Part shown: positions 11,860 to 24,419 of the stretch, piece by piece | Numbering within the stretch: position 1 is the stretch's first letter | How the letters are laid out: every line of letters starts with the position of its first letter | Assembly (NCBI GenBank): GCA_023078685.1 | Contig: JALGAS010000001.1 | Coordinates: forward strand, 3,968,001 to 4,032,000 | Length of the DNA stretch: 64,000 nucleotides | Source of the DNA: Neopestalotiopsis rosae | Lineage: Eukaryota; Ascomycota; Sordariomycetes; Amphisphaeriales; Sporocadaceae | Reading direction: 5' to 3' | The notes under the pieces: model-generated | Told to the model about the DNA's origin: nothing | Seen by the model: only the letters and a program-made list of their open reading frames with translations | Databases searched by the model: none | Position numbers and translations under genes: made by a program

Positions 11860-12399
11860 TAGGGTAAGAATGCAATTGCAATGTAGTTAATTTAATTGCA
11901 TAAAATTCGGATTACAGTTTAACTAATTGCAGTTAATAAAATTTAGACTTAAACTTAATTGCATTAATTATAATTAATAGCCGCATTAATTGCTAATTAT
12001 AATTTAAATAAAATAAAATAAAAATTTATTTAAAATTACCGAAAATAAATTATTTTAATTATTTATTAAATAATAACAAGATTTAATAAATTAACTAATA
12101 AAGGAATAAATAAATGAAACGACAAAAAAATATTTGAATTTAATTAATATCAATTATATTGATTTTAAAACGTTAAAATAAATTATTTAAGCGTTTTTTA
12201 TTTAAAATTAAATAATTTTAATTAAAAAGTGCAGTTAGCAGTTAACTTGCAGTTAATTTATAATTAATTATATTAATCAAATCCCGGACTTGAACTAATA
12301 AATAACTATATGCAATTAATAGAAATCCGGATTGCAATTGCACTAACTTAAGTTAATTGCAATTATATTAATTAATTACAAACTGCCTTTTTTACCTTA
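11860..12399. mobile_element. hAT-type MITE of the TGCAGTT subfamily, 540 bp, perfect 8-bp duplication
   Basis: Starts TAGGGTAAGAATGCAATTGC (a RIP-altered CAGGGTAGGAATGC) and ends TTTACCTTA (altered CCTACCCTG). Flanked by ATCGAAAA at 11852-11859 and 12400-12407, identical in all eight bases. Its interior has degraded TGCAGTTAACTGCA palindromes. The same subfamily is seen at 28706-29314 and 35954-36434. Confidence 0.85.
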
Positions 12400-12656
12400 A
12401 TCGAAAATAATATTTTTTTTTAATTTTATCCGTTCGAATTCCTTAAAAGATTTATTATTTTATTTAAAATCGTAAGTTTTATTATTATCATTACCTTTTA
12501 TTTTAATTATTAATTTATAATTTCGAATAAATGCTAATTATGGATTATTTTAAAAACAGATATACCGATTTTTAATCGACGGATAATAAAAACGGTCCTT
12601 AATTCGAATTTTTCGAATTCTTTATTAATTTTTAATAATTCGTTATTTACGATTAT

Positions 12657-12801
12657 TATTGGGCGTAGCCCAACCTTATAGCCAGATTAGGCTTAGCGTC
12701 TAGCGCAGCTAAACCCAAGTATATGGGATTGGCCTTCGGCTAACCCATCGTTAGTAATATATGCTTCTTCACATTACACTTCTGTACCACAAGGTGCAAT
12801 A
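12657..12801 (+). mobile_element. Solo LTR (145 bp) of the chromovirus family
   Basis: Matches the 13,180 element LTR over its whole 145-bp length, with the terminal hairpin TTGGGC-GTA-GCCCAA intact. Flanks ATTAT and TACGT do not match, so no target duplication is visible. It lies only about 380 bp upstream of the full-length element. Confidence 0.8.
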
Positions 12802-13179
12802 TACGTGTAGTTATTAGTCAGTGTAGTTAATTTAGTTAATAACTAACTAACTACGTGTAGTTATTAGTTAGTTTACTTAATTTAGTTAATAACTAACTAA
12901 CTACGATTTTAAATACCTTTATTTTAAATTATTAAAATAATTAACGGCTAATACCGCATAAAATAAATTATTAAAAACGAAGAGTAAAGCAATTACTCTT
13001 TTACTTTTCGAATACTAATTCGATTTTTATTATTTATTTTAAAAATTAGTAAATATTATTAAAATAATAATAAATTAAAATCTAAAAATATAAAATATAA
13101 TATAAAAGCCGATAAAAGAAATAAAAATACCAAAATTATTCCCCTTTTAATCTTTTTAATTAGATTTTAACATTAACGG

Positions 13180-13324
13180 TATTAGGCGTAGCCCAACCTT
13201 ATAGCCAGATTAGGCTTAGCGTTTAGCGCAGCTAAACCCAAATATATAGGATTAGCCTTCGGCTAATTTATCGTTAATAATATATGCTTTTTTATATTAT
13301 ATTTCCGTATTATAAAATATAATA
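13180..13324 (+). repeat. 5' LTR of the chromovirus
   Basis: 145-bp direct terminal repeat, more mutated than the 3' copy (for example TATTATAAAATATAATA against TACCATAAGGTGCAATA). Preceded by the AACGG target copy. The ends are TA..TA after mutation; less mutated relatives end in CA, and their complements begin with TG. Confidence 0.85.
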
Positions 13325-16300
13325 ATTAATAGCATTATTGCTAATTAATTAGCTATAGGCTAATTACTTAATATTATACCCCGATTCGATAAATCGACCG
13401 ATCGATCCTATTCTCCCCGATTATATTCTCCCTCTCCTTATATTGCTATATTTTTTATATTGCTATATTATTGCCTTTTTTTGCGGAATTAAGCATTAAT
13501 ATTAATAACGCTTAACGACGATATTTTGCGTTTATTAGAATTTATTAACGATTACCCTGCCGTTAATTAGGTTTAAGGCTTAAAAAACCAATTTAAACCT
13601 ATTCGCGAATACGTAATAATATATAATTTTTAGGCTTAAAAACGATATAAAGCCGATATTATTAAGATAATAAAAATAAGCCGCCAGGCTAGCGCCGATT
13701 TACCGTTATATTTATTAAATTAGCCTTTAAATAAATTAGCAATTCGGCGAATTATTAAATAAGCCGTTTAAGCTATTAACGCCTAAAGCCTAAAATTATT
13801 AGCAAAATTAAGCGATTAAAATAACCTTAATTTAAAGCGTTAATATAAGCGCTTAAAAAAAGCCCTTTATATTCCCGGATCTTTTTTCATATTTTTATTA
13901 AACCTAAAAACCCCGTATACGCATAAGCAGCCACGTTAGGATTATTAGCCTTTACCGAATATAAAAAAATTAGGTATACCGAGGAAAAAAATATTAATTA
14001 GGCTAAATACCTCGCTAAACCCTTTATAAAAAATATAAATTAATCCTAAATATACCCGTTTAAAAAAGCCGAATTAAATTTAGCTAATAGCTATAAAAAT
14101 TTAGCCGATAAATTTAAATTTAAAAATAAAAATAAAGCAAAAGCCCGATCCGTCGACGATTTATATAACCGCTCCCGGATCCAGATTTTATTTATAAAAA
14201 AGGATATTATTAATATTTTTTTATCGACGCAAAATACATTATCTTTAAATTAAGCTATATTATCCTTAAACCGTAATATTTTAAGCAGCCCCCTAAAAAT
14301 ATTAATTAGCTAAACGCAAAATTAAAAAAAAAATTATAATAATACCCGATTAACCGGACGCGGACGAATCGCTTCGCCGTATAACGGTAGCGGTATTTGC
14401 AGCCTTATAAAATATTATAAATAATCCGAACGGCGCTTTAAATAAAGCTTTAATAATAATTACCGAATCGGTTTAAATTTTTATAATTAAATAAAATAAT
14501 ATATAAAATAATAAATTAACCCGTTAAAACGTAAAAAAAATCGGATGCTTTTACCCTAATATAAAAAATTTGCATAGCTAAAATAATTACGTTATTATAA
14601 GCTACCGATTATATTAGCGTAATATATATGCTTTTATAAATTTAATACGCGATTACGTAATTAAATCCCCCGAGCGCCGCGAATTTATAACCGTAAATTT
14701 TTTATAATTATTAAAAAATAATGCCTAATTTTAATATTATAACCTAAGCCGTATAATTAAAAATATAATAATATTAAATTTCGATTAAGCTTTATATTAA
14801 TTAAAAAAGCGCTTTAAAATAAACGAAGCTAAAGCGCTTATATAATTCGAAAAAGCCTAATTTTCGTAAAGCGACGTGCGCTAAGATAAAAATTATAAAT
14901 TATAAATATTAAAAATTATTCGATTATATAAGGCCGTAAAACTCGATTACCGATTTTAATAGCTTAATTAGCTATATAATAAAACGTATTTAGGTTTGCG
15001 GGAATTTTTTATACGGCTTATAATATATATTAAAATAAACCATTAGCTCGCGTACGCAAAAAAAAAAGCAAAAAGCTTATAAAAATAAGCTAAGCTAAAT
15101 TTAAACCGAGGGATCGTCGCTAAATAATATATTTATATAAAACCGTATTTTATCCTAATTCATTATCGAGGCCCCGCTTTAATAAAAGCTTTTTATTAAC
15201 GTAATTTATTATTACGATAATTACGACGATTAGCATAAAAAACCGGACGACAAGGACGATTTTAATTAAATATACCGTAAAAGCTACGATAATAAATCCG
15301 GTTATAACCGCCGTAATAAATTTAATAATCGCGGCCGTTAAAATGGAAATAGCCCATTATTTAATAATAATTCCCGACGAAACCGATTTTAAAATATTTA
15401 AAACCGCGATCCTAATTAATAGCGTAACCCTAATTATTAAAATCGTACGTTTAATTAATAAATTCGCGATTAGCGCGATTAATAACGCGGCCGTAAAGGC
15501 TTCCGCGGAGGTTTCCGTAAACAGGGCCGCGGACGCGGTTTCCGACGCTAAATTAAACCTAAATAAAATAATATTATATATATGGGTATCGAGGAAAAGC
15601 GAATTATTAACGCGGACGATAATAATTTCGAAGCTACCGAAATATAGCTATAAAAAAAGTTATTATTTAATAAACGTAAATTAGGATAATAATTACGTTA
15701 CCGAGAATTTAAATTAATATATTTATATTTCGCTTTAATATAAAAATAATAAAAATAAAGCTAAACGGATTTATCGAAAATATAATAAAAAATTTCTTAT
15801 TCGATCGTTATATTTTTAATATATTTTCGCAAATATTTATATATTTTTTAAACCGAAGGATATATAACGGTAAAAGCAAACCTTTTTTATACTTTTAGCA
15901 TTTTTAACGGGTCGGGATATTAAAAAGCAATAAGCTTTTTATATATTAATATAATTATAAAATAAGCTATAAAATAAGCCGTAAACGCAGGAATACCGCT
16001 AGCCGTAAAAGCCTATCGAACCGGAAGATTTTTCCCGCTTATTGCGCTCGGAAATATTATATTTTTTATTAAAAAATTTCTTTTAAAAAAACCCGGAGCT
16101 GCGATATAAAATCCGGTTTTTAGAAAAAATTACCCTAATTATAAACGGTAATAATTTAAATACGAATTTAATAAAATACGCATATATATATATATAATTA
16201 TTTTTACGGATAAAAGGCTTATAATTATTTATATAAATAACGGTGCTTTTTATTAAATAATTAGCCGCGAATAATTAAATATATTTTTCCTAATATATAT

Positions 16301-16999
16301 TATTAATATTACGTAATCGATAAAAGCTACGGGTATAAATAAATAAATAATAATAATAAAATTTATAATAATTAAATTCCAAATTATAACGTATAATTAA
16401 TAAAAATTACCTAAATTAATCGATATAAAAATTTAAATATAAATTATATTTACGCTTAAACCTAATTTTTTATTAGGAATTTTTTAGCTATATTTATATA
16501 GCGCGATAATTAATTTCCCCGCGAAAGAAATTTAGCTCGCTTTTTATTAAAGCCTCGCTATACCGATAAAATTTCGCAAAAAAGCCCGCCTAATAAACCG
16601 ATAAATTATAATAATAATTAATATAATCGTTTTTTTAAAATAATCGCCTTTATATTAATATTATATATTAACCTTTTTAATAACCCGGGTAAAAATTATA
16701 TATTTACCGCATCCTAAAATAAGGCATTAAATATAATAATATACGCGTTTACGGATAAAATCGTAATAATATTTAATAATTCGTCGGAGCCGATTACGAT
16801 AAAACGCAAAATTAAAATAAGCAATATCGCCGATATAAACGATAATAATTAAATTACGATTATTTAAAAAAAGGGCTTTATAGCCTAAATAGCTATAGCG
16901 CTAAATTTTTCCGCGCTAAATAACGCAAACGAAAATTTATAGCTTATTAATAAAATCGACGTTAACGAACGAATATTAAAGCACTTTTACGACGATATT

Positions 17000-19900
17000 A
17001 CGTCGATAAAGGATTTTTAAAACGCTATTATTATTTATAAACCGGGCGCAAATTACGATATATTATTATTAAGCATAACCCGGCCGGAAAACGTTAGCTT
17101 ATTCGAAATATAATATAATATATATATTTATAACATAAACCCGTAATAAATAAAAAAGCTTAAAAAGGTAGCCGATCGGTTTAAAATCCTTTAAACCGAT
17201 AAAATATTATCGATATACTTAACGACGAAAAAATAAAATTCCGCTTTATAAACGGTTAGCAAAATTAACGTATAACCGCGAAAATATATTAAATCGGTAT
17301 ACGCGACCGCGCCGATATAAACGAAATATTAAATAAAATATATAAATTTATAAAAATAACGGCCTAAAATTCGAATAATAATTTTAATTAATATTTTTTG
17401 CCTATTTAGCCTTTATAATATATAAAATAATAAAAAGCAAAAAAAAAAATTAATAATCGATATACGAGTATTTAATAAAATAATTATACCGGACGCTTAC
17501 CCGTTACCGTTTTAAAACGTAATAATCGCGAAAATTCGGGAACGGGCGTTTTTTTTTATTATAAACGTAATAGGTTTCTTTTATTAACTGCTTATATACC
17601 TAAATAATAAAAATATAATAACGATTATATTTTTAAAAAGGCTAAAATATTTAATATTATTTTAATAAATTATAAAATATCCCCGGTTTATACGTAACGG
17701 TTTATAAATCAGATATTAATATATTTACGCGACTACGCCGATTTTTTTTATCGACGATATTTTTATTTTTAGCTATATTAAATAATAATATATTAAAAAT
17801 ATTTAAAGCGTATTTTAAACCTTTAATAGCAAAAAAATTACGCTTTTTTTTTAAAAAAAAAACCTAATTAGGTTTCGGATTAATTAAAATATTAGGCTTT
17901 TTTATAAACGGATTAGGAATATTTACGATAAAAAACCGAATTAAAGCAATTAAAAAGCTTAAAATACCGGCTATTTTAAATACCCTCGAGAATTATATCG
18001 GTTTTATAAAATATTTATAATAATTTATTTTATATTATATATAAAAAATTAAGCTATTATAAACCCGAAAAATTAATATTTTTATTTAAAGCCGTAAAAA
18101 CGGCAAGATTTTTAAAATTAAATTAAAACGAAAAAAATAAATAGCAAAAATAAAATTTATATTTATAATATCGGAATTCTAATTTTTCGAAATTATCCAA
18201 ATTTAATTTAGCGACGTAATATATTTAATATATTAAAATTTTAATAAAATAACGTTTATTAAGCTCGACGCTTTAAAAAAAAGGGCTTTAAAATTATAAT
18301 TTTCTACCTCGCACGGCCGTAAAACGATAAGCACTTATATATTATAAATATATAACCGATTACGTTTATAAATAAAATATTTATAATTTATAAAATAAGC
18401 TACGGAGCTATTAAATTAAAAATCGCTTGCTTTATTTAAATATACCGTATAAAGCGCGTTTAAATATAATCTTATAATACCCCGGTAATAATAATAACCG
18501 ATTATTAAGCTATTAAGGGTATAATTTAGCAAATAAACCTAAAATTTATAAACGCGGTAAAAAATAATATTAGGCTTATAATAGCCTCGATTTACCTAGC
18601 CTAATTTAATTTAAATATACGATATATCCCCGATTACGTAAACCTAATCCCCGACGTATTATTTAGATTTTTTATAATAAATAGCGACGGGAATAAATAT
18701 TATTACGACGCCGACCGAATATCGGAGCTCGACGATATTATTAAGGAATTCGGTTATTATACGGTATCGTAATTAATTATTAACCCTAATTTTAAAGCTA
18801 AAATTATCGCAGGATATTAATACGATAAAAAATAAATAACCCTAATCGATAATATGCATTAGGCGCAAGCTTAATTCGATAAATTCGCTTATAATAAAAA
18901 AAAGCTTTAAAAAAAAGGATACCGCGAATAAAAATCCTAATTAAAATAAATTACCGATATAAGCTATAAAATAAATTAATTTTATACGTTTTCCTTAATA
19001 AAAAAAATTTTTGCATTTTATTAATATATATAAACGAATTTTTAAAAATAATTCATAACGATATTTATTATTTCGGACCTAAGCGAATAGCTTAGGAATT
19101 ATAAAATTTTATTATTTATAAATTATAGCGGAAAATTTAATAATATATCGATTATTCCCCGTTTTATTTTAGAAACCGTATAAATAAAAAGCAGAAATTC
19201 GGATATTTATAACCGATTAATAGCCCTAATAAGCCCTTTTATATAATAATATAGGATTTTATCGTAAAATTACCGGAAATTTTATTTTTTAGATTTATAT
19301 AATATATGCCTAAATATAAGGTTTTTAACGCTTATTTTATAATTATTTATAAATTCGCTAAAAAGCGATTATTTATCCTAGGATATATCCGAATAATAGC
19401 CGAAAAATAAAGCGAATAAATTACGAAAAGCGTTATAATTTATAATTAAAACTACCCCTCCTAAATTATTTCCGATAAAAACCCCAAATTTACGGGCGCA
19501 TTTTAGAAAAATTTTTAGGCTTATTACGGTATTAAAATAGCGTTAATAATAAGCTAATATTCGTAGGCCGATAAATAATCCGAACGCATAAATTAAAATA
19601 TCGAAATCGCTATCCGGTATTATATCGAAGCTTTCCCTAACGTATTTTAAAATAAAATAATTATCCCTTTATAATATTATTTTAATAATATATATTCGGA
19701 AGCATTAAGTCGCTCGCTTAACGAAATAATATTCGGTTTTAAATTAATTATAATATTATTAGCCTTCGAGGTTTTATGCTACGATATCGATTATAAAGCC
19801 GCGAAAAAGAATTATTAAATAAAAGCAAAAATAATTATCGATTTCGCGGCGGATATAGCTAAGCTTAAATATAATAAAATACGAAACCCGGTTATATTCG

Positions 19901-20349
19901 ACGTCGGCGATATAATATATTTACGATTATATCGCGGCTATAAATTATTAGGAAATTTATTACGAAAATAATTTAATTAATAAATTAAATTATTTACGAT
20001 TTTTTATAAAATAAATAATTTAATATATAAGCTTAATTTTCCGCGAATATAGCAAATATACCGCGTTATATTAATTTAGCAATTATTCGCTATTTTTCCG
20101 GGCCTCGATTTCGTCGGTCGGAGGCGCTAATTATTATTAAAACGCATTATTATAAAAGGGGGCGACGAAAATTAGAAAAGTTACGAAATCGAACGATTCG
20201 TAAAGAAACGTATTAACCGCTAATATAAGCGACCTAGCCTAAAATATTTAATAAAATAAAAAGGGTATTCCCTTATATATAATTAATAATATTTTAAAAA
20301 TTATTTAATAAAAAACGCCGCGGAATTAATTAACGCTTACGATAAATTA
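17000..20349 (+). pseudogene. Decayed chromovirus pol: reverse transcriptase, RNase H, integrase, chromodomain
   Basis: Translating the plus strand through the stops gives recognisable domains. Reverse transcriptase: IIDIRVFNKIIIPDAYPLP near 17455-17512, and the catalytic FIDDIFIFS at 17747-17773, preceded by a frameshift in a T run. The motif A aspartate is now AAC (Asn) at 17564-17566, a G-to-A change expected from RIP. Integrase: ISDKNPKFTGAF with the second catalytic Asp at 19474-19476, followed by SERIN containing the Glu and IEIAIRYYIEAFPNVF; the first catalytic Asp position reads Tyr. Chromodomain at 20182-20349: YEIERFVKKRIN, then KYLIK, KGYS and AAELINAYDKL. In-frame stops sit at former Gln and Trp codons. 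The 5' limit is approximate. RNase H is inferred from position only. Confidence 0.85.
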
Positions 20350-22650
20350 TATAAACTAATAATAAAAAAATTAAAAATAAAAAAAACGAGCCGTTAAAAA
20401 AATTATTAATAATAAATAAAAATTAAAAAATTATAAATAACGTCCCGAAAACGAATATCGAAATTAGGCTTTTTTTAAAAAAAGCTATTATGCCCGCTAA
20501 TTAACGATATTACGCTAGGCATTATAATACCGCCGGAATTATGGGTTTAGCGCTTCCGGCCGAAGGAAACGAATAATTAAAAGGCCCGATAAACGACCGT
20601 TTATAATATTTAATAAACGAATAATTAATTTTTATAAAATAATTAAGCCTTACGTATTAAAAATATTAATTTTATATTAAGCTTTATTTCCGATATCTTA
20701 ATTAAAATAATTATATTTATTATAACCGCTTATTATAATTTATTAATATTAAATTAATATTTAATTAACGCGTATTAAATTTAATTTATATTTAATAATA
20801 CGATAATAATATACCTTTTTCCGATAAAAGCACCCCGGGCAGCTTCGCTAATTATAATTACGGAAAAAAAATAATTATTATTTTTTAAAAAATAAAGCAG
20901 CTAGAAGCCCGCTAATAATATATAAAAATTATTTTTAATATTTTAAAAAATACGAAAAAAATTATTAAAGCCCCGTACGATAATAATAAGCCCCGTATTT
21001 ATTATATTAATAGCGCTATTAAAAACAACGATATAATAATAATAGCCGATAAATCGGGTCGACGCTATTAAATAGCAATATTTATTATAATACCGCTATA
21101 GCGATAAATTAACGATAAAACTTTTAAAAAAACGATATAATACCTATTAATTATTATTTTAAACGAGCTATATAATAATTTAGCTTTATACCGAAAAATC
21201 GCCGAATTATTATAAATTATTATAAAATAAAATAACGGAATTAATTAAAACCCTAAATAATTTTTATTTTTCGATATCGCTTTATTATAGCCCGAATAAT
21301 TAAAAGCGTTACGGATTTATAATAGCGCTACCGAAAAATTTAGGATTTTGCTAAAAATAATCCGGGAATTTTTGCAAAATACCGGCTTTAAATAGCTCGT
21401 TTTAAACCCTGCCGACCGAATATTACCCGCTTTTTAAAAAAAACTTTTAAAAATTATACGTATTTAATACGAGACCCTATACGGCGAAAAAAAGGCTAAA
21501 CGCAAATAACTCGCCTATTGCTTTAGGAATATAATTTATATTAAAAATAACGGTAAAATCGACGATTTTGCCAAAAATACGGATAGCTCGGACGTAAAAA
21601 AGGAAATTAATTAGGTTAAAACCTAGCCGGACGATAGCAAATAAAATTTAAATTAATTAGCTATTATTATTTATATTACTAACGAATTAAAATTAAACGA
21701 TTTCGACGACGATACTCGATCGTTATTATTCTAAAACCTTTTTATATTTATAGCCTTTTATATCGATATAATAAAACTCGATAATATTATTATTAATAGG
21801 CCGGATATTAAAGCCGGTAAATTAAAGGCAAAATTAAAAAAATATATTTAAAGCGCTTTAAATTATTATATACCCGAATTAATTGCTAGCATATTTTCGT
21901 TTATTAATTATTAAAAAAACCCTAAAATATAATTAATAATATAAATTAAATTTTTAAAATTAAAATAAAAATTATTATCGATAAAATAATAATTAAAAAC
22001 GAGGATTTTTAAAAATTGCTAATATAACGGGTCGAGGCCGAAATTATTAAATAAATCGAAAATAATGCTATCGCTAAGCTAATATTAATTAAGCTCGACG
22101 CAGCGGCAAAAACCGTAATAGCAAAATTCCGTACCCTAACGCCCCGCAAATTAGGAATTATGCGATTATTAAATAGCAATCCACTATTTTTACCTTTATT
22201 TATAACGGCTATACCTAAAACGGCTATATAACCGAACGAACGATAAATTATATTAAGGGTTATAATAAAAAACCCGATTAAAAGTTATATTATAATTAAT
22301 AATAAGGTAAATAATAATAATAAATTTATCCCTAATAAATTTAAACCGGCCTAAGACCCCACGCCCGCCAAGCGCGCCTAGGACGACGACGTAAAACCCC
22401 CGCTTAAGCGCACCCGCAAAACCCGCAAGCGTTAAATTACCCCGACAGGAATTAGAATAAAATAATAATGCGGTAGAATAAAATAACGATATAATTAAAT
22501 AAAATAACGATGCATTAATAATAAAATAATAATATAATAATAATAAATTAAAACGGAACGATGCATTAGCAATAGCGTAACAATAGATTATAATAATAAT
22601 AACTGGCTTTGGCAATAATTTAAATATAATATATAAATATATATTTAATA
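20350..22650. other. Unassigned interior between chromodomain and polypurine tract
   Basis: About 2.3 kb of the chromovirus downstream of its chromodomain. It is as CpA-poor as pol, and the plus frame around 21,360-21,600 gives a fairly long read interrupted mostly by TAA/TAG, as expected for a mutated coding region, but I recognise no family. A GC-rich patch occurs at about 22,345-22,455. A third ORF, a long 3' untranslated region or an older nested insertion are all possible. Confidence 0.4.
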
Positions 22651-22670
22651 AAAAAAAAGGGAACGGGAGG
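22651..22670 (+). other. Polypurine tract of the chromovirus
   Basis: Twenty consecutive purines (A8, then GGGAACGGGAGG) abut the 3' LTR start at 22671. This is the expected plus-strand primer site of an LTR retrotransposon and supports both the LTR assignment and the element's orientation. Confidence 0.85.
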
Positions 22671-22815
22671 TATTGGGCGTAGCCCAACTTTATAGCCAGA
22701 TTAGGCTTAGCGTTTAGCGTAGCTAGACTTAAATATATGGGATTAGCTTTCGGCCAATTTATCGTTAGTAATATATGCTTTTTTATATTATACTTCCGTA
22801 CCATAAGGTGCAATA
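22671..22815 (+). repeat. 3' LTR of the chromovirus
   Basis: Second 145-bp direct repeat, TATTGGGCGTAGCCC to AGGTGCAATA, followed by AACGG (22816-22820), matching the 5' flank. The first and third hairpin arms are still recognisable. Confidence 0.85.
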
Positions 22816-23039
22816 AACGGTTAAAAAAAACTAATATTAATTATTTTAATTATTCTTTTATTTTTTTCGTAATTAGTTAATTAGTATAATTAACTGCTAA
22901 CTACGTGTAGTTTAGTTTTAATCAGACCACTCACTAATTACCGTAATTTTACTCAAGCAACTAAATAACTACGCGTAATTTCAATTAGTGGGTTAAATAA
23001 CTACGCGTAGTTTTTAGTAAATTACGCGTAGTTAACTAT

Positions 23040-23240
23040 TAGTTAACTATTTCACAACCTTGGTAGTTAATTAACTTAACTGCAAGGTGCAATTAGCAGT
23101 TATTTTTCAGTTAACTGCAAAAAGTGCAGTTGCAGTTTGAAGTTTAACTAATTGCAGTCAGTTAAGTTGCATTCCGGATTTTATGCAGTTAAATTAACTG
23201 CATTGCAGTTAACTGCCAGTTAACTGCATTCCTACCCTGA
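23040..23240. mobile_element. Partial TGCAGTT-subfamily hAT MITE end
   Basis: Contains TGCAGTTAACTGCA-type palindromes and ends GCATTCCTACCCTG near 23239, the terminal repeat of the TGCAGTT subfamily. The other end and the target duplication could not be placed; the left side abuts a CACAACCTTG end of a different MITE near 23057. A similar partial copy ends CCCTACCCTG near 24417. Confidence 0.5.
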
Positions 23241-24419
23241 TTAGAATAATTATTAAAATTTAATATAAAATATTAAAAGTAAAATTAATAAAAATAATAA
23301 AAATAAAACGAATACGCTAGCTATTTTATTTGTCTAATGAAAATTCGATTTTTAAAAATTAAAATAAGATTAAGATTTAATTATTAGAATTTAATATTTC
23401 TAAATTACAACTTTTTAAAAATTTAAATTCAATATTAATTATTTAAATCAAAATCCCATTTTAACGGCATTTTATTTACTTTTTTCAAATTATTAATTTC
23501 AATTATTATTTTTATTAATATAAAATAAAAATAATTAGATTCTTTATTTCTTTCGTTTTTAATTCATAACTAAACTAAGTCAAACTAAATTAAAAATAAA
23601 TTAATTTAGTTACCGCCCTGACTAAAACTAAATTAATTCAATTATTAGGCTAATTGAAATTAAATGATTTAGTTAATAACCTAATTAAAACTAAATAATT
23701 TATTTATTAATTAAACTATTTAATTAATTAAAGAAAATAATTATAACCCTGCTAAGAATTAAAAGAAGAAAGAATTCAATTATTTTTATATAATATTTCT
23801 AAAAGTAATAAGTAAAGTTAATAATTTAAAAAAAGTAAATGAAATGCCGTTAAAAATAAGATTTTGATCTTAATATTTAATATTTATTTTAATTTTTTTA
23901 AAAATCGCAATTTTAAAAAATTAAAATTTAATAATTAACTCTTATTTTTGATTGAATTCTGAAAATTAGAATTTTAATAATGAAAAGATAACGGCTACGG
24001 TATCCGGTTTTCTTTTATTAATTTTATTAATTATATATTTAATATCTTATATTATTAATTGTTTTTATTAATTCTGATTCTATCTTTGACTTATTAATTA
24101 GTAATTGATTTAATTATTAATTAAACTAATTTAATTCAGTCTTACATAGGGTCTTAATTAAATCAATTTAGTTTTAATTAGCTTTTTTAATAACTAACGT
24201 CAGTTTTTAATTAAGTAAACTAAATGTAGGTTTTAGTTAATTAATTTGAATTAATCATTAGTTAATTAAATTGCAAGCCTGGTTAGCAGTTATTTTGCAG
24301 TTAACTGCAAAAAGTGCAGTTATAATATGGGTTTTAATTAATTGCAGTCAGTTAAGTTCGAGTCAGGATTTCATGAAGTTAAATTAACTGCATTGTAATC
24401 ATCTGCATCCCTACCCTGG

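Larger units (their letters stand above)
13180..22815 (+). mobile_element. Full-length, RIP-killed Ty3/gypsy chromovirus, 9.6 kb
   Basis: The element is bounded by two 145-bp direct repeats (13180-13324 and 22671-22815) and by AACGG on both outer sides (13175-13179 and 22816-22820), a perfect 5-bp target duplication. A purine-only tract (22651-22670) lies directly against the 3' LTR. Pol remnants on the plus strand read reverse transcriptase, then integrase, then chromodomain, which is the order of Ty3/gypsy chromoviruses. Roughly 3.5 kb before the recognisable pol presumably held gag and protease but was too mutated to identify. About 2.3 kb after the chromodomain is unexplained. CpA and TpG are scarce throughout. 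A 113-codon open frame at 15343-15684 within the gag-side region is a chance survivor rich in Ala/Ile and not a recognised protein. Confidence 0.88.

Noticed and set aside
5000..12000. CRISPR-like or satellite array from the repeated TTAGTTAACTAA motifs
   Set aside because: Spacing is irregular and the motifs map to subterminal regions of individual hAT MITEs. Eukaryotic context excludes CRISPR.
15343..15684. 113-codon frame in the chromovirus interior
   Set aside because: It lies in the RIP-degraded gag-side region and has no recognisable family. Composition (Ile, Ala, Asn, Lys) is expected of degraded sequence with retained CpG.
22253..22813. 186-codon minus-strand frame
   Set aside because: It is antisense to the 3' end of the chromovirus and runs through its LTR. 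Its residue make-up is that of A+T-rich chance reading.
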